A DNA stretch of 64,000 bases from WLMZ01 sp043753895. Lineage in GTDB: Bacteria > Actinomycetota > Acidimicrobiia > Acidimicrobiales > Ilumatobacteraceae. Below the pieces are notes generated by a model, which searched no databases, was not told the origin of the DNA, and saw only the letters and a program-made list of their open reading frames with translations. Below are positions 25,274 to 33,799 of this stretch, piece by piece; position 1 is the first letter of the stretch, and each line of letters begins with the position of its first letter. Position numbers and translations under genes: made by a program. Location of the stretch: assembly GCA_043753895.1 (NCBI GenBank), contig JAYUWK010000070.1:45631-109630 (forward strand). Direction: 5' to 3'.

Positions 25274-26677
25274 CTATCTGGCCCCGACACCCGGCGCCAC
25301 GAGCGGCCACGGTTGCGTGCGCTCCATCACGTGCGAGGCGTCGAGCAGCAGTTGCTCGGAGTAGTGGCGACCCACGACCTGTAGGCCAACGGGCAAGCCA
25401 TCGACCGCGCCTGCCGGGATGCTGACGGCCGGATTGCCGTGCAGGTTTGCGGGGAACGTGAGCCTGCCGTTGTTGCCGGCGCCCGCAACAACGCCTCCGA
25501 ATGTGTCGGGCAATGGTCCCTCGGCATCAAACGCGATGTCCGGGTTGCTTGCCGTCATCACGAGATCGACCTCACCGAAGATCGCGGCCATGCGCTCGTT
25601 GAGTTCCATCCGCCGTTCTTCGATCTTGGCCCGCGCCTGCGCCCCGTAGCGACCGATGGTGTGGTGAACACCGGCGCGGATCTCGGGGGTGAGCACATCG
25701 GCGCACTCGGGCCAACGATCGCCGAGCTGCGCATGGATCTCGATCATGCCGCTGATCGACCATGCAGCACCCATGCTCGGCAGCGAGGTGTCGATGCCAT
25801 CGACGCGCACCATGCCGGTGGCGGCGATCAGATCGTCTGCAGCATTTTCGAGTACGGCCCACATCGCCGGCGACACCACGGCACCACCCCAATCGGGCAC
25901 TACTGCGACCCGAAGGCCCCGCAGCGAATCGGTGTGTGTGCCCAGTTCGTTCTCCCAACCTTGCGTACGCGGGAGGCTGAACTGATCGCGCGCGTCGTAG
26001 CCGTTGCACACGTCGAACCATCGAGCCGTGTCTCGCACCGACCTGCTGAGACAACCGATGGTCACGGTCATGTTGCCGATGGTGGTGCGTGGTGCGCGCG
26101 GGATACGCCCGAACGTTGCCTTGAGCCCGAACAGCCCCGTGAACCCTGCCGGAATGCGGATGGAACCACCGCCATCGCCACCGGTTGCGATGGTGACCAA
26201 CCCGCCAGTGACTGCTGATGCGGTGCCGCCGCTGGAACCGCCGGGCGTGTGCGCGGTGTTCCACGGATTGAGGGTTGCGCCATGCAAAACGGTACGGGTG
26301 AGGTTGACCCCACCGAACTCACTGCTCGTGGTCTGACCGGCGAGCACCGCGCCGCCGATGCGGCTGATGCGATCGACCATGACCGAGGTGTGCGTGGACA
26401 CCTCGTCGGCGAACACAACGCACGCCTCGGTGGCCGGCCAGCCGGTGACAGAGTCGAGCTCCTTCACGCCGATCGGAACGCCGCCGAACGGCAACGAGAC
26501 ATCGGCCTTGTGCGCGGCTTCCATCGCCCGCTCGCGCGGCGTGTAGCAGAATGCATTGAGATCGCTTGCGTCGATGGCGTCATATGTGGCCTGCAATTCC
26601 TCGGCAGGCGAACGCTCGCCAGTCCGGAAAGCCTCGACCAATGAACAACTGTCACCCAACCACGGCGTGTTTCCCAT
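25274..26677 (-). CDS. Amidase (amidase-signature family)
   Basis: A 467-residue amidase-signature enzyme. The Ser-cisSer-Lys triad can be placed: Lys in G-V-K-E-L-D-S, Ser in T-P-G-G-S-S-G-G-T-A-S-A-V and the nucleophile Ser in T-G-G-D-G-G-G-S-I-R-I-P-A. Length fits the family (about 450-500). It hydrolyses an amide to acid plus ammonia; the particular amide is unknown. The ATG at 26677 starts M-G-N-T-P-W; earlier in-frame codons overlap the gap before the divergent gene at 26751. Confidence 0.9.
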   Translation of the reverse strand: MGNTPWLGDSCSLVEAFRTGERSPAEELQATYDAIDASDLNAFCYTPRERAMEAAHKADVSLPFGGVPIGVKELDSVTGWPATEACVVFADEVSTHTSVMVDRISRIGGAVLAGQTTSSEFGGVNLTRTVLHGATLNPWNTAHTPGGSSGGTASAVTGGLVTIATGGDGGGSIRIPAGFTGLFGLKATFGRIPRAPRTTIGNMTVTIGCLSRSVRDTARWFDVCNGYDARDQFSLPRTQGWENELGTHTDSLRGLRVAVVPDWGGAVVSPAMWAVLENAADDLIAATGMVRVDGIDTSLPSMGAAWSISGMIEIHAQLGDRWPECADVLTPEIRAGVHHTIGRYGAQARAKIEERRMELNERMAAIFGEVDLVMTASNPDIAFDAEGPLPDTFGGVVAGAGNNGRLTFPANLHGNPAVSIPAGAVDGLPVGLQVVGRHYSEQLLLDASHVMERTQPWPLVAPGVGAR

Positions 26678-26750
26678 GCGGGCGACGTTAGCTCGTTGCT
26701 GATGGTGCGGGCTTCCGGATGGGCGACGCGGCCCGTAGAGTCGGGGCGTC

Positions 26751-27596
26751 ATGGACAGCCGCGCCTTTCTGGATCTTCGTTCGAGCCACAATCCCTATCG
26801 ATGGAGCCTGCCGGTGACGACCGGTTTGTCCACATGGGGCAGGTTCCTATTCGGCGGTTGTGGCTTGGGTGCGGCTATCTCGGCGCTCGAGCTCACGTCG
26901 GGTCGCGACTGCGTGTGGGCCACGGGGCAGTACCTGTCGTATGCCAAGCCCGGTGAAGTGATGGACATCGACGTCACGATCGCGGTCGATGGTCATCAGA
27001 TCACCCAGGCGCGGGCGGTGTGCCACGTCGGCAACCGCGAAATCCTCACGGTGAACGCGGCGCTCGGCCATCGCGACATGGACTTGGCGGGGCAATGGGA
27101 ACAGATGCCCGATGTGCCCCCGCCATCAGAGTGCTTGGCCCGCGACTACCGCATGCCTGCCGACGGCACCATTAACGAACGGCTCGAGCAGCGCATCGTG
27201 AAAGGGCGCGATCTCGCCTCGCTCGACGGCACCTCGGGCGATGGGCAGGTGCAGCTCTGGGCGCGTATCCCCGATGTGATCGATGGCGTCGATGCAACCA
27301 CACTTGCGATCCTCGGTGACTTCGTGCCAATGGGCGTGGGCCAGGCGCTCGGCGTTCGCGGTGGCGGCAACAGCCTCGACAACACCCTGCGCGTGGCACG
27401 ACTTGTGCCCACCGAGTGGGTGCTGCTCGACATCCGCGTGCACGCGGTGAGCCGTGGTTTCGGCCACGGGTTGGTGCACATGTTTGCCGAGGACGGCACG
27501 CTGATGGCCACGGCCAGTCAGAGCTGCATCGTTCGTTTCTGGAAAGGTGAGATCGAAGAGCCGCAGCGCCGGCTGGTCGAAGGGGAAAACAAATGA
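26751..27596 (+). CDS. Acyl-CoA thioesterase-like double hotdog protein
   Basis: A 281-residue protein resembling TesB-type thioesterases: two hotdog units, the first ending in V-W-A-T-G-Q-Y-L-S-Y-A-K-P-G and the second containing T-L-R-V-A-R-L-V-P-T-E-W-V-L-L-D. The likely catalytic Asp and Thr/Gln of the TesB group lie in the second half but cannot be fixed with certainty. It probably releases free acids from CoA esters. Its stop overlaps the start of the LLM oxidoreductase gene (ATGA), so the two are co-translated. Confidence 0.8.
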   Translation: MDSRAFLDLRSSHNPYRWSLPVTTGLSTWGRFLFGGCGLGAAISALELTSGRDCVWATGQYLSYAKPGEVMDIDVTIAVDGHQITQARAVCHVGNREILTVNAALGHRDMDLAGQWEQMPDVPPPSECLARDYRMPADGTINERLEQRIVKGRDLASLDGTSGDGQVQLWARIPDVIDGVDATTLAILGDFVPMGVGQALGVRGGGNSLDNTLRVARLVPTEWVLLDIRVHAVSRGFGHGLVHMFAEDGTLMATASQSCIVRFWKGEIEEPQRRLVEGENK

Positions 27597-28645
27597 GTGA
27601 CGCAACACCGACACCGTCCACATCGACATCGACATCGACATCAACATCAACATCGACATCATCCGCACTGGCAAAGCGTCCGGGCATGACGGTGCCGTTG
27701 CCGGGTCCATTGCACAGCCACCGCGAGAAGCTGATGGAGTTGGCCGATCTGGGCTACACCGATATCTGGTCGGCCGAGAGCGATGGCGCCGATGCCTTCA
27801 CGCCGCTGGCGATGGCTGCTGCGTGGGAACCCCGCCTTCGCCTGGGCACCGCCATCGTGCCCGCCTATACGCGTTCGCCGGCGTGCTTCGCGCAGAGCGT
27901 TGCCAGCATGGCCGATGCCGCGCCGGGCCGCTTTGCCATCGGCATTGGTTCGAGCAGCAATGTGATCGTCGAACGCTGGAATGGCGTTCCGTTCGTGGAG
28001 CCGTACAAGAAGGTGCGCGATGTCGTGCGCTTCCTGAAGGACGCGCTGAGCGGTGAGAAGGTGAGCAAGCAATACGACACGTTCACGGTCGATGGTTTCC
28101 GCTTGGGTGTGCGACCCGAGGTGCAGCCGCAGATTCTGGTGGCGGCACTGCGTGAGGGCATGCTGCGCCTCGCTGCGCGTGAGGCCGATGGCGCCATCAT
28201 CAACTGGTTGTCGGCCAGCGACGTGACCAAGGTGGTCGCTGTGGTGAACGACGCATCGGGTGGCGTGCCCAAGGAGATCGTGTGTCGCATCTTCGTGTGT
28301 CCGAGCGAGAACGCGGAGGTTGTGCGCGCCGCGGGCAAGTTCGCGATTGCTGCGTACCTGAACGTGCCCGTGTACGCCGCGTTCCATGCGTGGCTTGGCC
28401 GCGGCGAGATGCTGCAGCCGATGTGGGACGCGTGGAAGGCGGGCGATCGCAAGGCTGCCTTGGCCGCCATTCCTGATGCGCTGGTGGACGACATCATCGT
28501 GCATGGTTCGCCGGCCCAATGCCGGGCCAAGATCCAGTCGTATTTCGACAACGGTGTGACCACTACATCGCTGGCGATCCTGGGTCTTGATCCGGAGTTG
28601 AAGCACTGGCAGGCCGTGAAGGATCTGGCGCCCAGCGCAGGCTGA
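27593..28645 (+). CDS. LLM-class (F420-dependent) oxidoreductase
   Basis: A 350-residue luciferase-like TIM-barrel protein. After an odd Ser/Thr leader (residues 7-24) the core begins P-G-M-T-V-P-L-P-G-P-L, then E-L-A-D-L-G-Y-T-D-I-W-S-A-E-S-D-G and L-R-L-G-T-A-I-V-P-A-Y-T-R-S-P. The late segment A-D-G-A-I-I-N-W-L-S and the closing G-L-D-P-E fit F420-dependent members common in actinobacteria. The substrate is unknown. The leader is encoded by a hexanucleotide repeat and is probably dispensable. Confidence 0.85.
   Translation: MSDATPTPSTSTSTSTSTSTSTSSALAKRPGMTVPLPGPLHSHREKLMELADLGYTDIWSAESDGADAFTPLAMAAAWEPRLRLGTAIVPAYTRSPACFAQSVASMADAAPGRFAIGIGSSSNVIVERWNGVPFVEPYKKVRDVVRFLKDALSGEKVSKQYDTFTVDGFRLGVRPEVQPQILVAALREGMLRLAAREADGAIINWLSASDVTKVVAVVNDASGGVPKEIVCRIFVCPSENAEVVRAAGKFAIAAYLNVPVYAAFHAWLGRGEMLQPMWDAWKAGDRKAALAAIPDALVDDIIVHGSPAQCRAKIQSYFDNGVTTTSLAILGLDPELKHWQAVKDLAPSAG
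27621..27660 (+). repeat. Hexanucleotide microsatellite coding for Ser-Thr repeats
   Basis: The six-base unit CATCGA (with two CATCAA variants) runs for 40 bases inside the 5' end of the LLM gene and encodes alternating Thr and Ser. Confidence 0.9.
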
Positions 28646-28660
28646 GCTGACACGGTGCGA

Positions 28661-28891
28661 TCAGGCCGCAGCTTGGCGGCCACTGCGTTGGTGCACCGGA
28701 GCCTCGCGTCGGGTTGCAGCTTGAGCGGCAAGCTGAGCCCGAAGGGCAGCCACGTGGGCGAGCCCGGAAAGGCGCATGCGCTCGTTGAGGCGGAACTGCA
28801 AAGGCACTGCGGCCGAAACGTTGAGCAAGGACAGTTGCTCGGGAGCGCCGGTTGCGCTGGTCTGTTCTGTTGGGTTGCCGATCTGACTCAT
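28661..28891 (-). CDS. Small hypothetical protein
   Basis: A 76-residue protein, M-S-Q-I-G-N-P-T..., with a central L-Q-F-R-L-N-E-R-M-R-L-S-G-L-A-H-V-A-A-L-R-A-Q-L helix and a basic Ala/Arg C-terminus. It could bind nucleic acid or be a helper peptide, but no family is recognised. It sits between the converging LLM gene and the frameshifted lipoprotein. Codon use looks coding-like, but the call is tentative. Confidence 0.5.
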   Translation of the reverse strand: MSQIGNPTEQTSATGAPEQLSLLNVSAAVPLQFRLNERMRLSGLAHVAALRAQLAAQAATRREAPVHQRSGRQAAA

Positions 28892-28945
28892 GCCACGAGT
28901 ATGACGAAGGGGTGTTACAGCCCAAGCCAGCCGTGCCGCTCCCAA

Positions 28946-29791
28946 TCAGCCAGGGGTCAGCGTGACGACCTCGGTGGTGCCACGGCAACCGCCGTCGGTG
29001 ACGCAACCGTGGCTGTTTCCAGTGAGCGTGAGCGGCCCGCCGTCCTCGCCGGTGATCGTGTACGTGCCGTTACCGGAGAACTGCACGCCGCTGCCCGAGC
29101 CCATGTACGTGTGCGCGCCGCCGTGCTCGTCGGTTGGGAAGTATGCGAACTGCTCCGTGGCCCCAGGGAATGAACCGTTGAGGGTGAACGGTTTGGTGAG
29201 ATCCTCCACGATGCCGCTGAGCGTCAAGCCATCGCCGCCACCGGTTGCGGTGTAGACGGGCTTGCATGTCTTCTTCGCCTTCTCCTCGTCGATCTGCACC
29301 AAGGCGGCACCGCCGAGCAACTGTGCCTGCCGGTTGAAGCCGGCCCACAGGGTGATGAGGATGCTCGGGTCCTTGGCAGCGATGCACTTCGTGATGGCCT
29401 CTTCCTCGCAGACGGGGAAGGGCTGCACGAGCAAGTTGTAGAGGTCGCCGGCCGTGAACTCCGAGCTGAGCCCGAGCAGTTGGCGTTGACGTTCAAAACC
29501 GGTGACCGTGGCGATCGCCAATTGGCCAGTCGCGCACGATGACTTCGCAGCGTCGAGGCGTGGCTTGATCACCTGGTCCTGCCAGTGCTTGGAGTACTTG
29601 TCAAAGGTCTCGAGCAGGCTCGAATTCTCGGATTGGCCGAGCAACTGTTGTTGGCGTTCCTCTGAGAAGATCGCGCCCACCTCGCCAGTGATGCGGTCCG
29701 CCGCCGCCGCCGACGCCTGCCGCTGCAGGAACTGTGCCTTGCTCGGCAACGAGACATCACCGAAGGCGTAGCCCGAGAAGTGCTGCACCAT
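28946..29791 (-). CDS. ZU5-like lipoprotein, downstream fragment after frameshift
   Basis: A 281-residue frame continues the upstream fragment out of frame. Read alone it starts at an ATG at 29789-29791, but its first residues (V-Q-H-F-S-G-Y-A-F-G-D-V) are the normal end of a ZU5-like domain. Three near-identical R-Q-x-Q-L-L-G motifs occur at residues 46-52, 101-107 and 154-160, giving helical repeats of about 54 residues, with two Cys pairs. A C-terminal beta domain (about 185-281) has further cysteines. Function unknown; surface binding is plausible. Either the whole gene is broken, or expression needs a shift or re-initiation at this ATG. Confidence 0.7.
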   Translation of the reverse strand: MVQHFSGYAFGDVSLPSKAQFLQRQASAAAADRITGEVGAIFSEERQQQLLGQSENSSLLETFDKYSKHWQDQVIKPRLDAAKSSCATGQLAIATVTGFERQRQLLGLSSEFTAGDLYNLLVQPFPVCEEEAITKCIAAKDPSILITLWAGFNRQAQLLGGAALVQIDEEKAKKTCKPVYTATGGGDGLTLSGIVEDLTKPFTLNGSFPGATEQFAYFPTDEHGGAHTYMGSGSGVQFSGNGTYTITGEDGGPLTLTGNSHGCVTDGGCRGTTEVVTLTPG

Positions 29792-30294
29792 GAGACGATC
29801 TTCTTGGTATCGAGCTGCGGCTCTGCGGCGCCGAACTGGGTGCCATCGTCGCTGAACGAGAACATCAGCTGACGCGCGACAGGAACGTCCTTCTTCGCCG
29901 TGATCGTGAGCTTCGCAGTGTGCAGGAAGTTCAGACCCGATGGGCCGAACACGACGCCATGTGCATCGAAGCCGAGATTGCCGAACGTGGCCACTGGGGT
30001 CGCTGTGACGTTGATGTCGTTGAACAGTGCGTCAGCCGGGATGTCGAGAGTGAACTTGGTTCCGTCCTTGCTCGTGACGTCGATCGAACCGCCTTTGCTG
30101 CCGACCGTTGCCTTCGACCCCGAGGCCTCCAGTCCGATCACGAGCGGCCCCGAGAGCGCCGGCCCTGCTGCAGCGTCCGATCCGCCAGCGGCAGAATCCG
30201 CCGGTGCACCGGTAGACCCTGACGAGCTGCACGAGGCCATCACAAGGGCGAATGTTGCGACCGCGATTGCGCGATGGGCTGACGTGAGCGGACG
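29792..30294 (-). pseudogene. ZU5-like lipoprotein, upstream fragment (frameshifted)
   Basis: The frame encodes a signal-like stretch ending in V-M-A-S-C (lipobox Cys), a Ser/Ala-rich spacer, then a ZU5-type domain: G-S-K-G-G-S-I-D-V-T-S-K-D-G-T-K-F-T-L-D-I-P-A-D-A-L, followed by V-V-F-G-P-S-G-L-N-F. It then loses sense at about 29794, where the other frame takes over; one missing base between TC and ATGG would explain this. No good start codon precedes the signal sequence: the nearest in-frame ATG is at about 30399, inside the divergent kinase gene. The 5' end is therefore uncertain as well. Confidence 0.6.
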
Positions 30295-30363
30295 ATAGCA
30301 GTGCCGCGCCGAGCGACAGTGTCTCGCCGTGCTCGCAGCCGCTGAGGCGCGTAGGGTGAAGCC

Positions 30364-31455
30364 ATGGTCAGTCCCGTCCGGCGAATTCACGCGGCGCATT
30401 ACGACGCCGAGGTGCGTGATGCGTGGAGCAGTTACGGCGACCGGCGGGCGATCACCTCGATCATCGAGGTGAGCGCGAAGGTCTCCACGAATCACGTGTA
30501 TCGACTCCATCTCGACGACGGCGGAAGTGTCATCGCGAAGGTGTCATCGTACGGGTCGTACTTCTTGTTCCGAGAGGATCACGATCGCATTCATCGCACG
30601 CGCGGGCTGTTGCAGCCCACGCGGTGGGCCGACCTGCTCGCGGATGTGTACGTGGAACAGGGGGAGCCCCCGCACGGCCAGGCGCCGCGGGTGTTCACCC
30701 ACTACAACGGGCAACTGTGGACCGCGTTCTATCAGGACGTCGAGGTGGCACATAGCTTGCCGCGGGTGCTCACTGACCAGCAGGTGGGCGAACTCGGCGA
30801 GGAGATGGCGCTGCTGCACCGCGACTGCGCCGACGTTGCGCGCCGTATCCCGTTGTCGTCGAAGTCGATCAAGTCCGACGCGATCCATCTGCTCGACCTG
30901 CTGTCGGATCGGCATTCGTCGCTCAAGTTCCAGTACGACGCCCCGCAGAAGCAGTACCTGCGCTCACAGTGTCATGAGTTCCTCGAGCAACTCGATCGAT
31001 TCGGTTACGACGACTGGACCAAGATTCCTGTGCTCATCGACTGGAACCTCGGCAACTTCTCGGTGTCGATGGCCAAACACCAGATCCGCCTGTTCAGCCG
31101 CTGGGATTACGACTGGTTCCGCATCGAGCCGCGCCTGCTCGACTTCTACTTCCTCTCTCGCGTCTCGAGCGCAACTGGCGATCGCACCGTGTTCTCGTAT
31201 TCGCCGCATACGTTGCTCGAGCCCCGATTCAGAAGGTTCCTCGCCGCCTATCACCGCATCTATCCGCTGAACGAGAACGAGTTGCTGTTCCTGCGTGAGG
31301 TGTACCGGTTCTTTATTCTCAACTATGTGGTGCGCGAGGGCGACAACTTCTTCCAGCCCGAATACTGGCGGCGGCTCCAGCACGAGGCAGTCTCGCTGTG
31401 CCTACCCGCCGCCGAGCGACTCGATCTGCGCCCATTGCTCGACATCCTCGAATGA
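30364..31455 (+). CDS. Aminoglycoside-phosphotransferase-fold kinase-like protein
   Basis: A 363-residue protein of the APH/choline kinase fold. The N-lobe holds N-H-V-Y-R-L-H-L...I-A-K-V (the lysine likely binds ATP). The catalytic loop reads V-L-I-D-W-N-L-G-N-F-S-V, a variant of HGDxxxxN with Asp and Asn kept but His replaced. The metal loop is R-W-D-Y-D-W-F-R-I-E-P-R-L-L-D-F. The substrate is unknown. It is followed 10 bases later by a second kinase-like gene. Confidence 0.75.
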   Translation: MVSPVRRIHAAHYDAEVRDAWSSYGDRRAITSIIEVSAKVSTNHVYRLHLDDGGSVIAKVSSYGSYFLFREDHDRIHRTRGLLQPTRWADLLADVYVEQGEPPHGQAPRVFTHYNGQLWTAFYQDVEVAHSLPRVLTDQQVGELGEEMALLHRDCADVARRIPLSSKSIKSDAIHLLDLLSDRHSSLKFQYDAPQKQYLRSQCHEFLEQLDRFGYDDWTKIPVLIDWNLGNFSVSMAKHQIRLFSRWDYDWFRIEPRLLDFYFLSRVSSATGDRTVFSYSPHTLLEPRFRRFLAAYHRIYPLNENELLFLREVYRFFILNYVVREGDNFFQPEYWRRLQHEAVSLCLPAAERLDLRPLLDILE

Positions 31456-31465
31456 TGGAGCCGAC

Positions 31466-32770
31466 GTGCTGCGCCTGACCACCCGGCTTGGCCATCCCAC
31501 GTTCGTGGATCTGCCTTGGGAGACGCCGCTCAGTGAGTGGCACGACGTTCGCATCGTCACGCCCGTGCAAGGCATCCACCGCCATGTCGTGAACTTCATC
31601 GCATACGGCGGCGCGCTCTACGCGATGAAGGAACTGCCTGGCGATCTTGCTACGCGAGAGTACGGTCTGCTGCGCGAACTCGATGCTCGCGGCGTGTCGG
31701 TGGTGGAGGCCGTCGGTACCGTCACCGGCCGGACCGACGCGCACGAAGACCTGTTGGATTCGGTGCTCATCACCCGCCATCTCGACTACTCCCTGCCGTA
31801 TCGCGCCCTGTTCCAGAACGGCAAGCGTCAGGAACTGTGGCTACCGCTGCTCGATTCCCTTGCGCTCTTGCTGGTGCGTATTCACATTGCGGGGTTCTAT
31901 TGGGGTGACTGTTCGTTGTCGAACGCACTGTTCCGTCGTGACGCGGGCTCGTTGGCCGCCACCGTGGTGGATGCCGAGACCGGCGAGGTGCATCCGTACC
32001 TGTCCGATGGCCATCGCTTGCAGGATCTGATGATCGCCGAGGTGAATGTGGCCGGCGAGCTACTCGACATCGCGATGGGCGGCGGCTGGGCCGACGACAT
32101 CGACCCCGCGCAGATCGGTGAGGACCTCGTGCGCCGTTACGAGGGCCTCTGGGCAGAGCTGACTCGTGAGCAGATCATCTCCGCCGACACCAGCCACGAG
32201 ATCGATGCGCGCGTTCGTCGCCTGAACCAGCTCGGCTTCGATGTAAGTGAGGTCGTGATCGAGGGTGTCGAGGGTGTCGAGGGCGGGGCCAAGCTCCGGT
32301 TCCGTACGGCGGTGGTGGAAGCGGGTCACCATCATCGTGAACTGCTCGCGCTCACTGCACTCGATGCACACGAGAATCAGGCTCGGCGCCTACTCAACGA
32401 CATCCGTAGCTACCGCGCCGTGCTCGAACGACGATCCTCCGATGACACCGGTACGGCGGTGGTGCTCACCGATCAGCTTGCGGCGATGCGTTGGTTGGCC
32501 GAGGTGTTCACACCGACGATCGAATGTATCCCGCTGCAGGCACGTGGCAAGCTGGAGCCCGCTGAGCTGTTCCATCAGATTCTCGAACACCGCTGGTTCA
32601 TGTCCGAGGACGCTGGCCGCGATATCGGAACGGCAGCGGCATGCGCTGATTACGTGGCCACGGTCTTGAGCCAACTGCCCGACGAACGGCATGTTGTGCT
32701 CGACTCGGTGCCGGTCGACCCGATGCCCGTTGACTCGGAGTCCATTGACTCGGAATCCGTCGATCCATGA
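31466..32770 (+). CDS. DUF4032 protein with a lipopolysaccharide-kinase-like domain
   Basis: A 434-residue protein from a GTG start. The N-terminal kinase-like half has Y-A-M-K-E-L-P (ATP lysine) and the loop H-I-A-G-F-Y-W-G-D-C-S-L-S-N-A-L-F, then V-V-D-A-E-T in place of DFG. The C-terminal half (about 215-405) is DUF4032. A short acidic repeat tail (P-V-D-S-E-S-I-D-S-E-S-V-D-P) ends the chain. Such proteins are widespread in actinobacteria and unassigned. It lies between another kinase-like gene and gpsA. Confidence 0.8.
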   Translation: MLRLTTRLGHPTFVDLPWETPLSEWHDVRIVTPVQGIHRHVVNFIAYGGALYAMKELPGDLATREYGLLRELDARGVSVVEAVGTVTGRTDAHEDLLDSVLITRHLDYSLPYRALFQNGKRQELWLPLLDSLALLLVRIHIAGFYWGDCSLSNALFRRDAGSLAATVVDAETGEVHPYLSDGHRLQDLMIAEVNVAGELLDIAMGGGWADDIDPAQIGEDLVRRYEGLWAELTREQIISADTSHEIDARVRRLNQLGFDVSEVVIEGVEGVEGGAKLRFRTAVVEAGHHHRELLALTALDAHENQARRLLNDIRSYRAVLERRSSDDTGTAVVLTDQLAAMRWLAEVFTPTIECIPLQARGKLEPAELFHQILEHRWFMSEDAGRDIGTAAACADYVATVLSQLPDERHVVLDSVPVDPMPVDSESIDSESVDP

Positions 32771-32800
32771 CGATGCTCGCCATGTGCCTACGCTGGCGCG

Positions 32801-33796
32801 ATGGGGATCAACGTTGCTGTCATCGGTGCTGGGTCGTGGGGCACCACGGTTGCGGCGCTCGCGGCCGAGAATACCGAGACGGTGCTGTGGGCTCGGCGTC
32901 ACGATCTGGCCGTGGCCATCAACGACCTACACATGAATTCAGACTACCTTCCTGGCTTCGCACTGCCCGAGGACTTGCGTGCCACGAACAGCCTGAAAGA
33001 CGCCGTCAGCTGTGCCGATGTGCTGGTGATGGCTGTGCCCTCGCACGGCTACCGAGACGTCGCCGCCGAGGCTGCCCAGTACCTGCGTCCGTGGGTGCCG
33101 ATCGTGAGCTTGGCCAAAGGCATCGAGCGCAGTTCGTTGAAGCGCATGAGCGAGGTCACCGCAGAAGAGATGCCGGGACATCCGGTAGCAGTGCTCACTG
33201 GACCCAACTTGGCCAAGGAGATCCTTGCCGGGCAACCCGCGGCCAGCGTGGTGGCCATTGACGACGACACGATCGCGCGCGAGCTGCAACGCATCTTCAG
33301 CCGCCCGAGTCTGCGCATCTACACCAATCCCGACGTGGTCGGTTGTGAGGTCAGTGGGGTCGTGAAGAACATCATCGCGATCGCCGCGGGCATGGCCGAG
33401 GGCATGGGTTTCGGCGAGAACACCAGGGCCACCATCATCACTCGCGGTCTGGCCGAGATGACCCGTCTCGGGCTGGCGCTCGGTGGCAATGCGAGCACGT
33501 TCGCGGGTCTGGCGGGCATCGGCGACCTCATCGCCACGTGTTCGTCGAAGCAGAGTCGCAACAACACCGTTGGTCTGCAACTCGGTGAGGGCCGCAAGAT
33601 CAAAGAGATCCTCGCGAGCATGAACATGGTGGCCGAAGGCGTGAAGAGCTCGCCCCCTGTGCTGGACCTTGCCCGCCGCTACGGTGTGGAGATGCCCATC
33701 ACCGAACAGGTCGTCGCGGTGTGCCACAGGGGCCGCCCGGCGCGCGAGGTGTTATCGGTGTTGATGCAGCGCAGCACGAAGTCCGAACTCGGTTAG
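32801..33796 (+). CDS. gpsA: Glycerol-3-phosphate dehydrogenase [NAD(P)+]
   Basis: A 331-residue GpsA, which reduces dihydroxyacetone phosphate to sn-glycerol-3-phosphate for phospholipid synthesis. The N-terminal N-V-A-V-I-G-A-G-S-W-G-T-T is the dinucleotide motif, S-L-A-K-G-I-E and L-T-G-P-N-L-A-K-E-I are family signatures, and the catalytic lysine is in G-V-V-K-N-I-I-A-I-A-A-G. Length is standard. It follows the two kinase-like genes by 30 bases and may share their transcript. Confidence 0.95.
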   Translation: MGINVAVIGAGSWGTTVAALAAENTETVLWARRHDLAVAINDLHMNSDYLPGFALPEDLRATNSLKDAVSCADVLVMAVPSHGYRDVAAEAAQYLRPWVPIVSLAKGIERSSLKRMSEVTAEEMPGHPVAVLTGPNLAKEILAGQPAASVVAIDDDTIARELQRIFSRPSLRIYTNPDVVGCEVSGVVKNIIAIAAGMAEGMGFGENTRATIITRGLAEMTRLGLALGGNASTFAGLAGIGDLIATCSSKQSRNNTVGLQLGEGRKIKEILASMNMVAEGVKSSPPVLDLARRYGVEMPITEQVVAVCHRGRPAREVLSVLMQRSTKSELG

Positions 33797-33799
33797 GAA

